A stretch of DNA of 64,000 nt from an uncultured Clostridium sp. (GCA_900539185.1 UQBG01000011.1:1-64000); one strand, 5' to 3'; numbered from the stretch's first letter, positions 44,545 through 53,693 are shown. Translations and numbers: made by a program. Notes: generated by a model not told the origin, from the letters alone.

Positions 44545-44736
44545 GCTTAACTGAAGTATTTCCCGCTGACCAATAAAATCTCGATTCTGTAATACTCTAA
44601 TCCCTCCCGAAGATCTGCATTCTCATTTTCTTCATTTTGTCATAATACGCTTTATATCTATATATCATTCTCTCAACAAAAAGAAGCCCCATTCTACATT
44701 GAGTGAAGCTCCTGACTCTGCCATTCTGTCGTCCTG

Positions 44737-45261
44737 TCATAACCGCGAATCACAATATTTACATTTATTTTCAAATCCAATCCGATTTACATTTGTTGCT
44801 CCACAGGAAGTACATCTTACAACACGATACCGTTCCCCGATTGTCTTTGCTCCGTTTCCTAAAATAATATAAGTGGGATCAACTGCAAATATCCCACAGT
44901 TGACCAGAAATCCTTTTCCCACACATTTTATAAATACCGCAATCAGCTTACTCTGCCTCTTCTTTAACTGCTCCGCAAGATCTATGACACTCACCAGTCC
45001 ATCTTTATCCGTTTCAAAAAGTCTGCTCATTTTAATTGCCATAAACGGAATGCGCAATCTCTGAAAAAAGAAAATAAATAGTACCGCAAAGGTCACCAGA
45101 ATTACAACTCCTATACTATCTATGTCTCTGTTCTTTCCAACCTGTCCCGTTTCTATTAATAATAGCCCAAAGGCCATCACCAATGCATTCCATCCAAAAA
45201 TCAATGTCAGTATCCCATTAACAATAATCTCAAGCAAGCACTTTCCTTTATTTAGATACAT
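44737..45261 (-). CDS. membrane protein with C-terminal zinc ribbon (paralogue 2)
   Basis: 174 residues from the ATG at 45259-45261 (GGGGGTGG six bases upstream); a longer start 14 codons upstream lies inside the preceding gene. Two transmembrane spans in the first 75 residues precede a soluble helix-rich part (DLAEQLKKRQSKLIAVFIKC) and a zinc ribbon CTSCGATN...CKYCDSRL. The order matches the gene just upstream, so the two are tandem paralogues. Family not recognised; the ribbon and MYxNK start may be diagnostic. Confidence 0.65.
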   Translation of the reverse strand: MYLNKGKCLLEIIVNGILTLIFGWNALVMAFGLLLIETGQVGKNRDIDSIGVVILVTFAVLFIFFFQRLRIPFMAIKMSRLFETDKDGLVSVIDLAEQLKKRQSKLIAVFIKCVGKGFLVNCGIFAVDPTYIILGNGAKTIGERYRVVRCTSCGATNVNRIGFENKCKYCDSRL

Positions 45262-45805
45262 GGTATTCCACCCCCTGATCCAGACTGCCAAGACAATATG
45301 CACATGTATTTATGAATCCCTTTCGCACCCGATTCACAGCTCCACAATTCGGACAACAGATCGTCTGATATATGGATTCCTTTTCTGCTCCTGCACCCGG
45401 TTGATAAAGTGTAATCGCAGATGAGATGCCATTCGCCTTTATATCCAGCCTAAACAAATGTAATTTAATAAGAAACTTCAGCTCCTTCACGATTCTCTCT
45501 TCTTTTATGCCGGTTGCCTTTGCCAGCACATGTGCCTGCATGATTCCATCCGGAGCTTCCTCGAAAAAGCTGTCATATACTTTAGCCCTCTCCAGTATAT
45601 TATTGAAAATGAAAAGTACTACAAATAATATCAAAAATAATAAGCATGGTATTATAATTGCAGAATTTAAGAAAACCGATAATTCTCCGTCTATTATGCT
45701 AAGTACCAATGCCAAAACTATCATTATACAGAGATAGCCAAAAATCCAAAGGCCGATACTGTCTATAATCTTATACACCATGAATATTTTCTTGTTAATA
45801 TACAT
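45248..45805 (-). CDS. membrane protein with C-terminal zinc ribbon (paralogue 1)
   Basis: 185 residues: MYINK start, two spans (about 10-35 and 43-67), then a winged-helix-like cytosolic segment (AHVLAKATGIKEERIVKELKFLIKLHLF) and a zinc ribbon with CPNCGAVN and CAYCLGSL. The same layout and the EEAPDG/ETDKDG junction recur in the following gene, which overlaps it by 14 bases. AGGAAGG precedes the ATG. Function unknown; I infer a membrane-bound sensor or regulator. Confidence 0.65.
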   Translation of the reverse strand: MYINKKIFMVYKIIDSIGLWIFGYLCIMIVLALVLSIIDGELSVFLNSAIIIPCLLFLILFVVLFIFNNILERAKVYDSFFEEAPDGIMQAHVLAKATGIKEERIVKELKFLIKLHLFRLDIKANGISSAITLYQPGAGAEKESIYQTICCPNCGAVNRVRKGFINTCAYCLGSLDQGVEYHVSK

Positions 45806-45878
45806 CTGCGAACCTTCCTCCCAACTTTACACTCCGTTTATATATTATCGTTACGTTTTACCTGTTCATTCAACCGTT

Positions 45879-46058
45879 TTACTTCATACCCATAAATCTC
45901 AGCCAAATACAATCTATATCATCAAATGTAGTATAAAACGGTGACTCATACCAGATACTCGTATTTTCATTACAACAATCACATTTTCTTTGATTACCTT
46001 TTATAAAAGCTCCCGTCTCAATCGGATTAGGATGATACTTAAACTTCGGAATATTCAT
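45879..46058 (-). pseudogene. truncated CbrC-family gene (59 codons)
   Basis: An ATG at 46056-46058 with AAAGGAG seven bases away opens a frame that begins MNIPKFKYHPNPIETGAF and continues CDCCNENTSIWYESPFYT, the conserved opening of CbrC-family proteins (normally about 170-180 residues). After DDIDCI it leaves the family pattern and stops within nine codons. The ribosome site is intact, so a short product may still be made, but I read it as a 3'-truncated remnant. Confidence 0.55.
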
Positions 46059-46095
46059 GTTTATTCTCCTTTCACAGCAAATTTTGAATTAGCAA

Positions 46096-46548
46096 TTATA
46101 CTTCAACCTGAACATTGTTTTCCCGACAAAATGCAATAAAGCCACCAACCTCATCTCCGCTGATTGTCGCAAAGAAGGTAATGTGATGATGGTTATACTT
46201 CCCCGCATCATGCATATCATCAAGATAAACTTCATTGTCCCTCTCACTGTATGATACATTAAGCTTCATATCATCTTTATATAGCCTTCCGTCTCTGGCA
46301 GTAAGCATAACATCTATCTTTACAAAAGACTCCTGCCGTAGCTTTCGGGCCTTTTTTATTGACCAGATAGTGACCGGAATGAAACATAAAAATTCAAGAA
46401 ACATAGGTAATACAAGAAATGAAATATCCGTTATACACATTACACCAAATATGATAAAAAACAAAACCATCCATACTAAAATAGGTGCCGATAAGTGCAG
46501 CGTATCTTTGTCATTCAAAACACGAGTTGTTACTGTTACCCGATACAT
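46096..46548 (-). CDS. hypothetical membrane protein (150 aa)
   Basis: I start at the ATG at 46546-46548, five bases after AAAGGGG. Two adjacent transmembrane segments at about 22-65 (LVWMVLFFIIFGVMC and SFLVLPMFLEFLCFIPVTIW) are followed by a basic patch and a soluble beta-rich domain of 75 residues ending in an ISGDEVGGFIAFC strand. It is a two-span membrane protein with a cytosolic PH-like tail at best. I do not recognise the family. Confidence 0.55.
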   Translation of the reverse strand: MYRVTVTTRVLNDKDTLHLSAPILVWMVLFFIIFGVMCITDISFLVLPMFLEFLCFIPVTIWSIKKARKLRQESFVKIDVMLTARDGRLYKDDMKLNVSYSERDNEVYLDDMHDAGKYNHHHITFFATISGDEVGGFIAFCRENNVQVEV

Positions 46549-46648
46549 CCTTTCCCCTTTCCGGCAATTCGTATAGTCATTAACAAATTTATGAATTTCA
46601 TTCAATTTAAATTATATTCCCAAATTACTCATGAACATACAAAATCAG

Positions 46649-47752
46649 CTAACAACAGTCCCAACTATACAGTACATCGCCAAAATCCAGTGCCTCAAGT
46701 TTTTTACTATTGATAAAGAACGCACCGACACCCGCATCGCCCCACAGAATGCGCCACTGATTCTTCCAGTAATCTGAATCAAGCTGAAACAGCAGGATAT
46801 CATAATAATTTCTCTTCATACTTCGTGGATCCCGCTGTCTAAAGTTTGGATACCCAAACATCCGGTGTCCATATGTGGATTCATGAATATCCGCATATTT
46901 TTTGTCATACTCGTCAAACATTTGATAAAATTTTAATCTGCTATCCAACTCAATGCCAAGCTCGTCTGCAATCTTATGCAGCAATCCATCACATCTTACA
47001 TCACAGTCATTCATATATGCTGTTTCCGTCTTGAAAGAAACTGCATATTCTCCCCGTACGGGAAAACCGATGCTATCCTGTTGGTTTACGCCCTTATCCT
47101 CTTTTTCCAAATCTCTGGTTGTCTTTATTCCAATAGAAAGCACATCCGCTTCGGTAATACTTTCATCTATATTCTCATGGTATACAACCTGATAGGTATG
47201 ATTGGGATAGCCACTTTCCTGCATGGGCAGACCATAATTTCTGTCAAACCATATAAAGAATTGCAGCATTCCTGTTCTTGGAAGCATCTGATTTTCAGGA
47301 AGTTCATTCAGATTTATCTGTGCCAATAACATTAGGCTACTTCCACCAGAAGTCATCGGATACTTTCTTTTCCTATCCCAATAGGGAACGCCTCCCAGCT
47401 TACTTTCAAAAAGTGTCGGCTTTCTGTTTTCCTCTATTTGAATTTTGATGGAATCCTGACGGGTCCGCTTCTGTAACTCCTGTAAAAGTATTTTCACAGT
47501 TTTCTTGTCCGGCATTTGAACAGGCGTCTGATTGTCGTCAACAGCCTCTTTTGATTGCACATTCTTTTTATGACCAAGATATATCATTACAATTCCAGAG
47601 GCCAAAATTACACCAAAGGAAAAGAATAGGGATAGATACACATGAATCGGTTGAAATTCATCTGTAATCGCACCATACATACAACAAACAAGCATTCCGC
47701 CTCCGAACACAGACAAAAGAATCCCCGAAACAGTCAATATAATTTTTTTCAT
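46649..47752 (-). CDS. YwqG/DUF1963 family protein with N-terminal membrane spans
   Basis: 367 residues from the ATG at 47750-47752. Two hydrophobic segments cover about 3-25 and 35-58, then a 60-residue linker. The YwqG (DUF1963) fold covers the rest: SKLGGVPYWDRKRKYP, LMLLAQINLNELP, GMLQFFI, and the C-terminal GDAGVGAFFIN with a trailing SWDCC. The family is usually cytosolic, so the membrane anchor is unusual. The function is unknown, and the family is often encoded near polymorphic toxins or immunity genes. GGGGGG lies ten bases upstream. Confidence 0.78.
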   Translation of the reverse strand: MKKIILTVSGILLSVFGGGMLVCCMYGAITDEFQPIHVYLSLFFSFGVILASGIVMIYLGHKKNVQSKEAVDDNQTPVQMPDKKTVKILLQELQKRTRQDSIKIQIEENRKPTLFESKLGGVPYWDRKRKYPMTSGGSSLMLLAQINLNELPENQMLPRTGMLQFFIWFDRNYGLPMQESGYPNHTYQVVYHENIDESITEADVLSIGIKTTRDLEKEDKGVNQQDSIGFPVRGEYAVSFKTETAYMNDCDVRCDGLLHKIADELGIELDSRLKFYQMFDEYDKKYADIHESTYGHRMFGYPNFRQRDPRSMKRNYYDILLFQLDSDYWKNQWRILWGDAGVGAFFINSKKLEALDFGDVLYSWDCC

Positions 47753-47898
47753 ATACGTTTCGCCCCCCCTTAAGTACTTATTCCCCATCGTTTTCATTTC
47801 ATTACTTTTACTTCCGAAACATCGCAGTCCATATAAGCCCACTCCTTATCGCCTATCCTCCCCGCTCCGGTCCGCGCTGAGCAGAGGTCTACCGGACC

Positions 47899-47964
47899 TC
47901 TTGCACCCTTCTCTTCCGGGCACTGAGGCTGTCTGCTATCAGCACTCGTCACATTAGGCTCATC
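47899..47964 (-). pseudogene. remnant of rlmD 3' coding sequence
   Basis: The minus-strand frame reads DEPNVTSADSRQPQCPEEKG. The intact RlmD C-terminus has DELDLTSA and, 45 residues later, EDSRQPQCPMEKE. So this is a shrunken copy of the rlmD 3' end with an internal deletion. It starts right after the lipoprotein stop, and its first 23 bases are a near copy of 49098-49120. Confidence 0.6.
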
Positions 47965-48929
47965 TATTCTTCATGATTCAGAATTACATCATCTTCTTCA
48001 TCATTCCGATAACGGTTGATATCCCAAATCCGAAGTGTATTGATTTCTCCTGAATCCTTGTAAACAGTCACTGCTGCATACTTTTCGCTGTCGGTCAGCT
48101 TATACAGGTATCCATCCGTTCCATATGATGTCATATCATTACTTACACATTCTGCATAGGGTTCGCCAAAGGCTTCCTTAAAGGCTTCTGCATCCCTGCT
48201 GGTCCAGTTGAGAATATCCTCATAGCTTCCGCCTTCTCCACTATCAGGCAAAATCCTGTAAAGGATAATAAAGTCCTGATTCATTCCACTCTGTACAGGC
48301 AGATAGCCGCTACTTTCACCATAAAATCCTTTGACATAGCAGACATGCTCTGCCACCTCTACAGTATCAAACTCCGGCCTCTCCCTGTCCTCAGAAGCAT
48401 AGTCCAATGTCTCTATCTGAATCTCATATATGCCTACTATATCTTCTCCGTCATCATGCTTTTCATCAATCGGGCATAAGGCAATATATACTTTGTAAAC
48501 TGTTTCATCAGTTGTAATGTAGAACTCTGTGTTCATAAATGCACTGTTATAACCTTCTCCACATGAAGAATTAGGCGTTTGGAATCTTTTATACAGCGTC
48601 GTGCTGACAATATCACCTTCAAAGCCGTCCACAAGTGTATCTACATATTCATCAATATTTTCATCATTTTTAAGTGCATTGCAGAGCAAAGCTTTAACAC
48701 CATCCTTGTCGCCATCATCAATACATGCCATAAGCTCTTCAACGGCATATATGGCATATTCATAGCTGTCTTCGTATTCCGCTCCATTTACTGTTATTGC
48801 GGCTGAATCATTGGATAAAGCTCTCTCTCTAGCATCTTTTATTTCACCTACTTCCATACAGCCCGAAAGTGTAAAGCCAAAGAGCCCTATAAATAAAACT
48901 GTACACGCTCTTTTTATTCGTTTCTTCAT
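47964..48929 (-). CDS. DUF5104-like lipoprotein
   Basis: 321 residues from the ATG at 48927-48929 with GGAGG upstream. The signal peptide ends in the lipobox LSGC. A helical segment with DDGDKDGVKALLCNAL is followed by a beta-rich domain (FYITTDETVYKVYIALCPID) and a second small domain near the end (AFGEPYAECVSNDM). The layout resembles DUF5104 lipoproteins of gut Clostridia; the name is from memory. It is exported and membrane-anchored. It is flanked by 23-base copies of rlmD sequence (47942-47964 and 49098-49120), which suggests it was brought in at that site. Confidence 0.65.
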   Translation of the reverse strand: MKKRIKRACTVLFIGLFGFTLSGCMEVGEIKDARERALSNDSAAITVNGAEYEDSYEYAIYAVEELMACIDDGDKDGVKALLCNALKNDENIDEYVDTLVDGFEGDIVSTTLYKRFQTPNSSCGEGYNSAFMNTEFYITTDETVYKVYIALCPIDEKHDDGEDIVGIYEIQIETLDYASEDRERPEFDTVEVAEHVCYVKGFYGESSGYLPVQSGMNQDFIILYRILPDSGEGGSYEDILNWTSRDAEAFKEAFGEPYAECVSNDMTSYGTDGYLYKLTDSEKYAAVTVYKDSGEINTLRIWDINRYRNDEEDDVILNHEE

Positions 48930-49039
48930 CTCTATAAATCCTCCTTTAAAATAATTTTCATAAAAATTATTATAAAGAAGCTGGTACATAGCAAGCTATA
49001 ATCAGTTGCAACTACAGCAACCAGAAGTAGCAGTCCTCG

Positions 49040-49174
49040 TTATATTCTATCTTTCAGCACATACTCCTGAATTTCCTTATAAGTCGCCTTACTCTCTGCA
49101 CTCGTCACATCAAGCTCATCCAGTTCCAACTCCACCTCAACATAATCATCTACCCTTATCGGGACAACAAGCAC
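49040..49174 (-). pseudogene. displaced rlmD 3' end
   Basis: Directly after the recombinase stop, in a shifted frame, the minus strand reads YVEVELELDELDVTSAESK then YKEIQEYVLKDRI and a stop. The intact RlmD has EVEIELDELDLTSAESKATYAEIKEYVLKEHG. The sequence is therefore the original rlmD 3' end pushed aside by the element, now frameshifted and cut short after about 100 bases. Confidence 0.75.
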
Positions 49175-50829
49175 ACCGTCTCAACGGTACTTTCGTTGTC
49201 CCAATCAAGTTCTGTTATTTCTTGTCCGTTAAAAAATACCGGGAACTTGAACTTCAAGCCCTTTAATACCCTTCCGTCCTCTTTTGCTTCCTCATAGATA
49301 TAAACCGAATCAAGGAAACTCTTGAGAAAAGTTTTCTTCTCAATATCCGTAAACCTATCATACAGCTTATCAAAGAATAAAAGGAACTGATACACATTAT
49401 CGCTTGAAATTTTCTCCTGCTTAATATTATACAATCTGGTTTCCACTTCTTCAATCAGAGTTTCGATAGATTCCATCTCATCATACAGCTTATCCAAACG
49501 CTCCTGCATATCATTGTATTTTCTGTCATAATGCTTGTCCGATACAGATAAAGAATCCATCTGTGATGCCAGCTTATTCTTAGCACCTATCACCTGCTTT
49601 AACTGCTCCTTCAAGCCATCATGCTCTCTATCCAATTCTTTTGTATCAATGCTGTTACCGATGTGCTTTTGAATCTCTGTTTTGAACTTCGGATTATTCA
49701 CAAGCCTACGAATTACTTCCTCTACCGCTGCGTTGATTTTATCCTCACTCCACTGCTTACGGTAAGTACATTTATGACCATTCACATAGGTTCTGTGCTT
49801 GCAGGCATAGTAAAAATAATCTCTATAATGACCGCCGTCCGGATGTTTCTTACGATTTACATTTCCATACATTCCGCTACCACAAATAGGACATTTGATA
49901 ATACCGGATAAAATGTGCTCATGATCCAGACTATGTGTTTTTACATTTGCAACACCAGTTTCTTTTCTCTTTTTATGCGCCTGATTCCATAACTCTTCTG
50001 ATACAATCCCTTCGTGAATTCCATCATTTAACATATAGTTTTCCTGTTTTACCACATGATACTCATTACGGGTTCCCGGAATCTTCTCATTCTTTCTTCT
50101 GCCAAAAGCAAGCTTACCGCTGTACACAGGGTTGTCTAACACCCCTTTTACAAAAGATGTTGAAAATCCTTCTATGGTATTGTTCTGACGAAGTTTCTTC
50201 TTGTATCCGCTATTATTTAAGAAATTAGCAATGGCAGCAATTCCCATTGTAGTATTCACATATTTATCATAGATGACACGGATTACTTCCGCTTCATCTT
50301 CTGCAATATGCAGTTCTCCGTTAATAAGTTGATAACCGTAAGGTGCGAAACCTCCATTCCATTTACCCTCTCTGGCTTTCTGCTTACGACCTTCCATAGT
50401 CTGCACCAGTATGTTTTCACGCTCTATTTCAGCTACCGCAGAAAGCACGGAAATCATCAATTTACCCGCATCCTTAGAACTGTCAATACCATCTTCCACA
50501 CAGATAAGATTCACACCAAAATCCTGCATTCTCTGCAAGGAAGATAATACATCCGCTGCGTTACGTCCGAATCGGGAGAGTTTGAAAACAAGTACGAAGT
50601 CAACATTGTCTTTGCCCGCTTCAATATCCGCAAGCATTTGTTGGAATTGCGGTCTGCCTTCCACGCTCTTACCGGATTTACCCTCATCAGAGTATTCCCC
50701 GGCGATAATCATATCTTGGTAGTCTGCGTATTTATGTAATTTATCTTTTTGTGCATCTAAGCTGTAACCATCTACCTGCATGGAGGTGGATACACGGGTG
50801 TAGATGTAGCATTTGAGTTGGTGTTTCAT
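49156..50829 (-). CDS. large serine recombinase (integrase of the element)
   Basis: 557 residues from the ATG at 50829 (AAGGAG 12 bases upstream); an ATG 15 codons earlier lacks a site. The resolvase domain has the catalytic Ser in YTRVSTSMQ, with DGYSLDAQKDKL and VFKLSRFGRNAADVL after it. The recombinase domain spans about 165-270, a zinc ribbon (CPICGSGMYGN, then YACKHR and HKCTYRKQW) about 300-350, and a long coiled coil follows. The final residues VETVCLLSR are read from rlmD-derived sequence at the attachment site, so integration supplies the end of the protein. Seven bases or so separate it from the kinase upstream. Confidence 0.9.
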   Translation of the reverse strand: MKHQLKCYIYTRVSTSMQVDGYSLDAQKDKLHKYADYQDMIIAGEYSDEGKSGKSVEGRPQFQQMLADIEAGKDNVDFVLVFKLSRFGRNAADVLSSLQRMQDFGVNLICVEDGIDSSKDAGKLMISVLSAVAEIERENILVQTMEGRKQKAREGKWNGGFAPYGYQLINGELHIAEDEAEVIRVIYDKYVNTTMGIAAIANFLNNSGYKKKLRQNNTIEGFSTSFVKGVLDNPVYSGKLAFGRRKNEKIPGTRNEYHVVKQENYMLNDGIHEGIVSEELWNQAHKKRKETGVANVKTHSLDHEHILSGIIKCPICGSGMYGNVNRKKHPDGGHYRDYFYYACKHRTYVNGHKCTYRKQWSEDKINAAVEEVIRRLVNNPKFKTEIQKHIGNSIDTKELDREHDGLKEQLKQVIGAKNKLASQMDSLSVSDKHYDRKYNDMQERLDKLYDEMESIETLIEEVETRLYNIKQEKISSDNVYQFLLFFDKLYDRFTDIEKKTFLKSFLDSVYIYEEAKEDGRVLKGLKFKFPVFFNGQEITELDWDNESTVETVCLLSR

Positions 50830-50880
50830 ATATTCATCCGTCTCCTTCGATTTTACATAGAAGTCTTGCGACATTTATTA

Positions 50881-52428
50881 TTATAAAGGCTTTAACGTAG
50901 TAATTAATTTCTGAAACCTATCTAAATTGTAAGCTTCCAATGTAGAAGAATAAATATGTGTTGTATCAATCAATTTTATCTCTCTTGGTAATTCTGCAGT
51001 AGAAAATGCAAATGGTTCTTGTCGTGGATTCCTATTTAATCCCGAATTAATATTATATAAAATAAACCAATCTCCATACACATCTTCTTTGTTTTCTAAT
51101 AACAGAATGTTATATCCATGGTTAGAATTATCTTCTATTTTTCCCCAAGCTAATATTTTTCTGCCTCTGCACATTGGATATGTTGTCTTCTTAGAAATTG
51201 GAATTCTTATTTGACCATAATACTCATAACCTGTCATTACTTCAAACTTTTCTGGTTCTAAAGCTTCAATAGTTAATTTAAATGTTTGGTATTTTGGCAT
51301 TTTTATAGTGATTGTATTTTCCGCCCATATTAACTTGAAACTTTTTGTATCTATTTCCATTCTACCAGAAGCATATTGCGAGTTATATATATCTGCAAAT
51401 TCTTTGAATCCGCTTATTATTTCTCTATCAAAATATGACATTATCCTTTTTACATAATCTTCTCTTTCTTTTTCCTTCTTCGCCTTTTCTGCTTCCTTAT
51501 TCTGAAATGCTGTATCCGATTCATTTTGTTTTTGAACAGCAATTTGAACTAATTTTTCAATATCATTATTTTGTTTTCCACAATTATCTCCAGCTTCTAA
51601 AAGTTCTATAATCTCCTTCCATGAAGAAAATCTCTTGCTTAGGGGTTTTTGCAACATTTTATTCAATAGCGAGACAATTCTAGCTGATATCTGCGGATTA
51701 TATTTTATTGGATTCTCTATAGCTCCATACAAATGTGCATCCATATAATTTCCTGACTGTACCATATATGGATATTGCAATGTAGCTAATTCATAAAAAA
51801 CTATACCCATCGAGTATATATCCATCTGTAATGTATTCTTTTCATTCTCCCACACTTCTGGTGCACAATACTGAAGTGTTCCAAATCCTTTAAACGTAAT
51901 ATTCCTTGTTGTTGCTTCTACATATTTTGCTAAACCAAAATCAGATATTTTTAATACATCTTCATTTATTAAAATATTATCCGGCTTAATATCACGATGG
52001 ACTAATACCGAGTTAATACACTCCATACCTTTAGCCAATTGCAAAAACATTTGTATCAATTCTTCATTTGAAAAAACTTCCTTCTTCAATCGCCGTTGTT
52101 CAAGAACATTTTGTAATGTACCTTGTGAAGCATACTCCATAATAATATATGGTGGATATTCACTAAAAGTCTTACCATCATGCATATATTCATAATCTAT
52201 TACATTTTCATTGTGAATTGTTCTTGCCGTGTTAATTTCATTTTGAAAGGCATTATATTCATCTTGTGAGGGAAATACATTCAGCATAGTCTTAAGCGCA
52301 AATACTTTTTTATCTGTAGTTCTTTCACATAAAAAAACTTGACCAAACCCACCTGATTTAATATTCTTTGTTACCCTGTATTGATTTCCTTTACCATCTG
52401 GCAAAACACTATTTATAGTAATAATCAT
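50881..52428 (-). CDS. cytosolic Ser/Thr protein kinase
   Basis: 515 residues from the ATG at 52428 with GGAGG six bases upstream. The kinase domain covers about 10-280: glycine loop KSGGFGQVF, ALKTM lysine, VHRDIKPDNILI catalytic loop, DFGLAKY, FGTLQYCAPEV activation end. A coiled Lys/Glu-rich helix follows, then a C-terminal domain of about 170 residues with no recognised motif. Unlike PrkC-type kinases it has no membrane span or PASTA repeat. It is directly upstream of the recombinase, within the element. I infer a regulatory or anti-phage role, but nothing proves either. Confidence 0.85.
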   Translation of the reverse strand: MIITINSVLPDGKGNQYRVTKNIKSGGFGQVFLCERTTDKKVFALKTMLNVFPSQDEYNAFQNEINTARTIHNENVIDYEYMHDGKTFSEYPPYIIMEYASQGTLQNVLEQRRLKKEVFSNEELIQMFLQLAKGMECINSVLVHRDIKPDNILINEDVLKISDFGLAKYVEATTRNITFKGFGTLQYCAPEVWENEKNTLQMDIYSMGIVFYELATLQYPYMVQSGNYMDAHLYGAIENPIKYNPQISARIVSLLNKMLQKPLSKRFSSWKEIIELLEAGDNCGKQNNDIEKLVQIAVQKQNESDTAFQNKEAEKAKKEKEREDYVKRIMSYFDREIISGFKEFADIYNSQYASGRMEIDTKSFKLIWAENTITIKMPKYQTFKLTIEALEPEKFEVMTGYEYYGQIRIPISKKTTYPMCRGRKILAWGKIEDNSNHGYNILLLENKEDVYGDWFILYNINSGLNRNPRQEPFAFSTAELPREIKLIDTTHIYSSTLEAYNLDRFQKLITTLKPL

Positions 52429-52616
52429 TTGTAACCTCCGCAATAAATATATAATCTCTATTCTGCTAACCATTTATTTGTCCCAACAAGATTATACATC
52501 TGTTCCAACCTCATTTCAACATAAAAATAGACAGCCATAACTCTGACTGCCTACCCGCTAATGAGATATTTGGATTCAGGCATTACCCTTGCCTCTCTAT
52601 GGCCATTAAGACTTTG

Positions 52617-53693
52617 TCATTCTAATTCTTTTTCAATCTCTTCTATTGACGGCAAGCTACTCTTTAACTCCTCTGGCAACACACTTACCATCTGATTTTT
52701 CCATTCTGCCACACCTATTGGATTCTGATATCCGGCAAGAGAATACTCCACAACTGTCTTATTTTTCCCTTTTACCAGTAACAATCCTATGGTTGGCTTA
52801 TCCTCCGGATGACACATTATATCATTAACCGCATTCTGATACATATTTAGTTGACTGACGAATCCCGGTTCAAAATCACATGCCTTCAACTCAATAACAA
52901 CATAACAACGCAATTTTAAATGATAAAATAACAAGTCTATATAAAAATCTTGCCCTCCTACTTCTAAATGCACCTGTCTGCCTACAAATGCAAATCCTTG
53001 CCCTAATTCAAGCAAAAACTTTTGTATATGCTCAATTAATTGTTTTTCTACTTCAGCTTCTCGTCTTGGAATATCTGTTCCCAAAAAATCAAAGAGATAC
53101 GGATCCTTAAATATCTGATTAGCCATATCCGATTCTAAAGGCGGCAATGCTACAGAAAAATTATTTGTGCTTTTTCCTGTACGTTCCATAAGGCAAGACT
53201 CTATCTGCAATTCTAAGATTGTACTACTCCACCCATTCTCAATGGTTTTATATGCATACCAAATACGACTCTCTTTATCATTTAGCTTATCTAATAGCAT
53301 ACGATTTGTTCTCCATGGTAATTGTGCCACAACCTGTTGCACAAATTCAAAATCTGGCCAACACTCTGCAAACTTACGCATATATTTAATATTTCTCGGT
53401 GAAAAACCCGACATATCCGGAAAAGCATCCTTTAAATCTTGTGCCATCCGATCAATTACCTTTGTTCCCCAGCCCTCTTTTTCCTGCTTTTCAAGTATTG
53501 CCTTGCCGATACTCCAGTACAAACAAATCATACCTTTATTTGCATTTAAAATGATTGATACTCTCTGTTTTTTAATCTGTTCTTTTATTTCATTGATAAA
53601 TTCCAAATAACTGTCACTCATTTCAGATAAACTAGGAGCTATCGGAAAAATAACTCCCTCTTTATCTTTTCCCATATGCTTTCTCTTATCCAT
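52617..53693 (-). CDS. DUF1016 (YhcG) family PDDEXK nuclease-like protein
   Basis: 358 residues from the ATG at 53693 with GGAGG six bases upstream. The N-terminal DUF1016 helical domain has IGKAILEKQEKEGWG, GFSPRNIKYMRKF and VVAQLPWRTN. The C-terminal PDDEXK-type nuclease has Asp in QDFYIDLLFYH and the E-x-K of VVIELKACDF, so the metal-binding core looks complete. Related proteins occur with restriction systems and mobile elements; the DNA target is unknown. A perfect 23-bp palindrome lies between its start and the XRE gene, and a one-mismatch copy of it occurs inside the coding sequence at the VVAQL codons. Confidence 0.9.
   Translation of the reverse strand: MDKRKHMGKDKEGVIFPIAPSLSEMSDSYLEFINEIKEQIKKQRVSIILNANKGMICLYWSIGKAILEKQEKEGWGTKVIDRMAQDLKDAFPDMSGFSPRNIKYMRKFAECWPDFEFVQQVVAQLPWRTNRMLLDKLNDKESRIWYAYKTIENGWSSTILELQIESCLMERTGKSTNNFSVALPPLESDMANQIFKDPYLFDFLGTDIPRREAEVEKQLIEHIQKFLLELGQGFAFVGRQVHLEVGGQDFYIDLLFYHLKLRCYVVIELKACDFEPGFVSQLNMYQNAVNDIMCHPEDKPTIGLLLVKGKNKTVVEYSLAGYQNPIGVAEWKNQMVSVLPEELKSSLPSIEEIEKELE
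53322..53344. repeat. internal copy of the DUF1016 upstream palindrome
   Basis: TTGTGCCACA, then ACC, then TGTTGCACAA: identical to 53711-53733 except one base. It encodes QQVVAQ of the DUF1016 protein. Confidence 0.8.
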
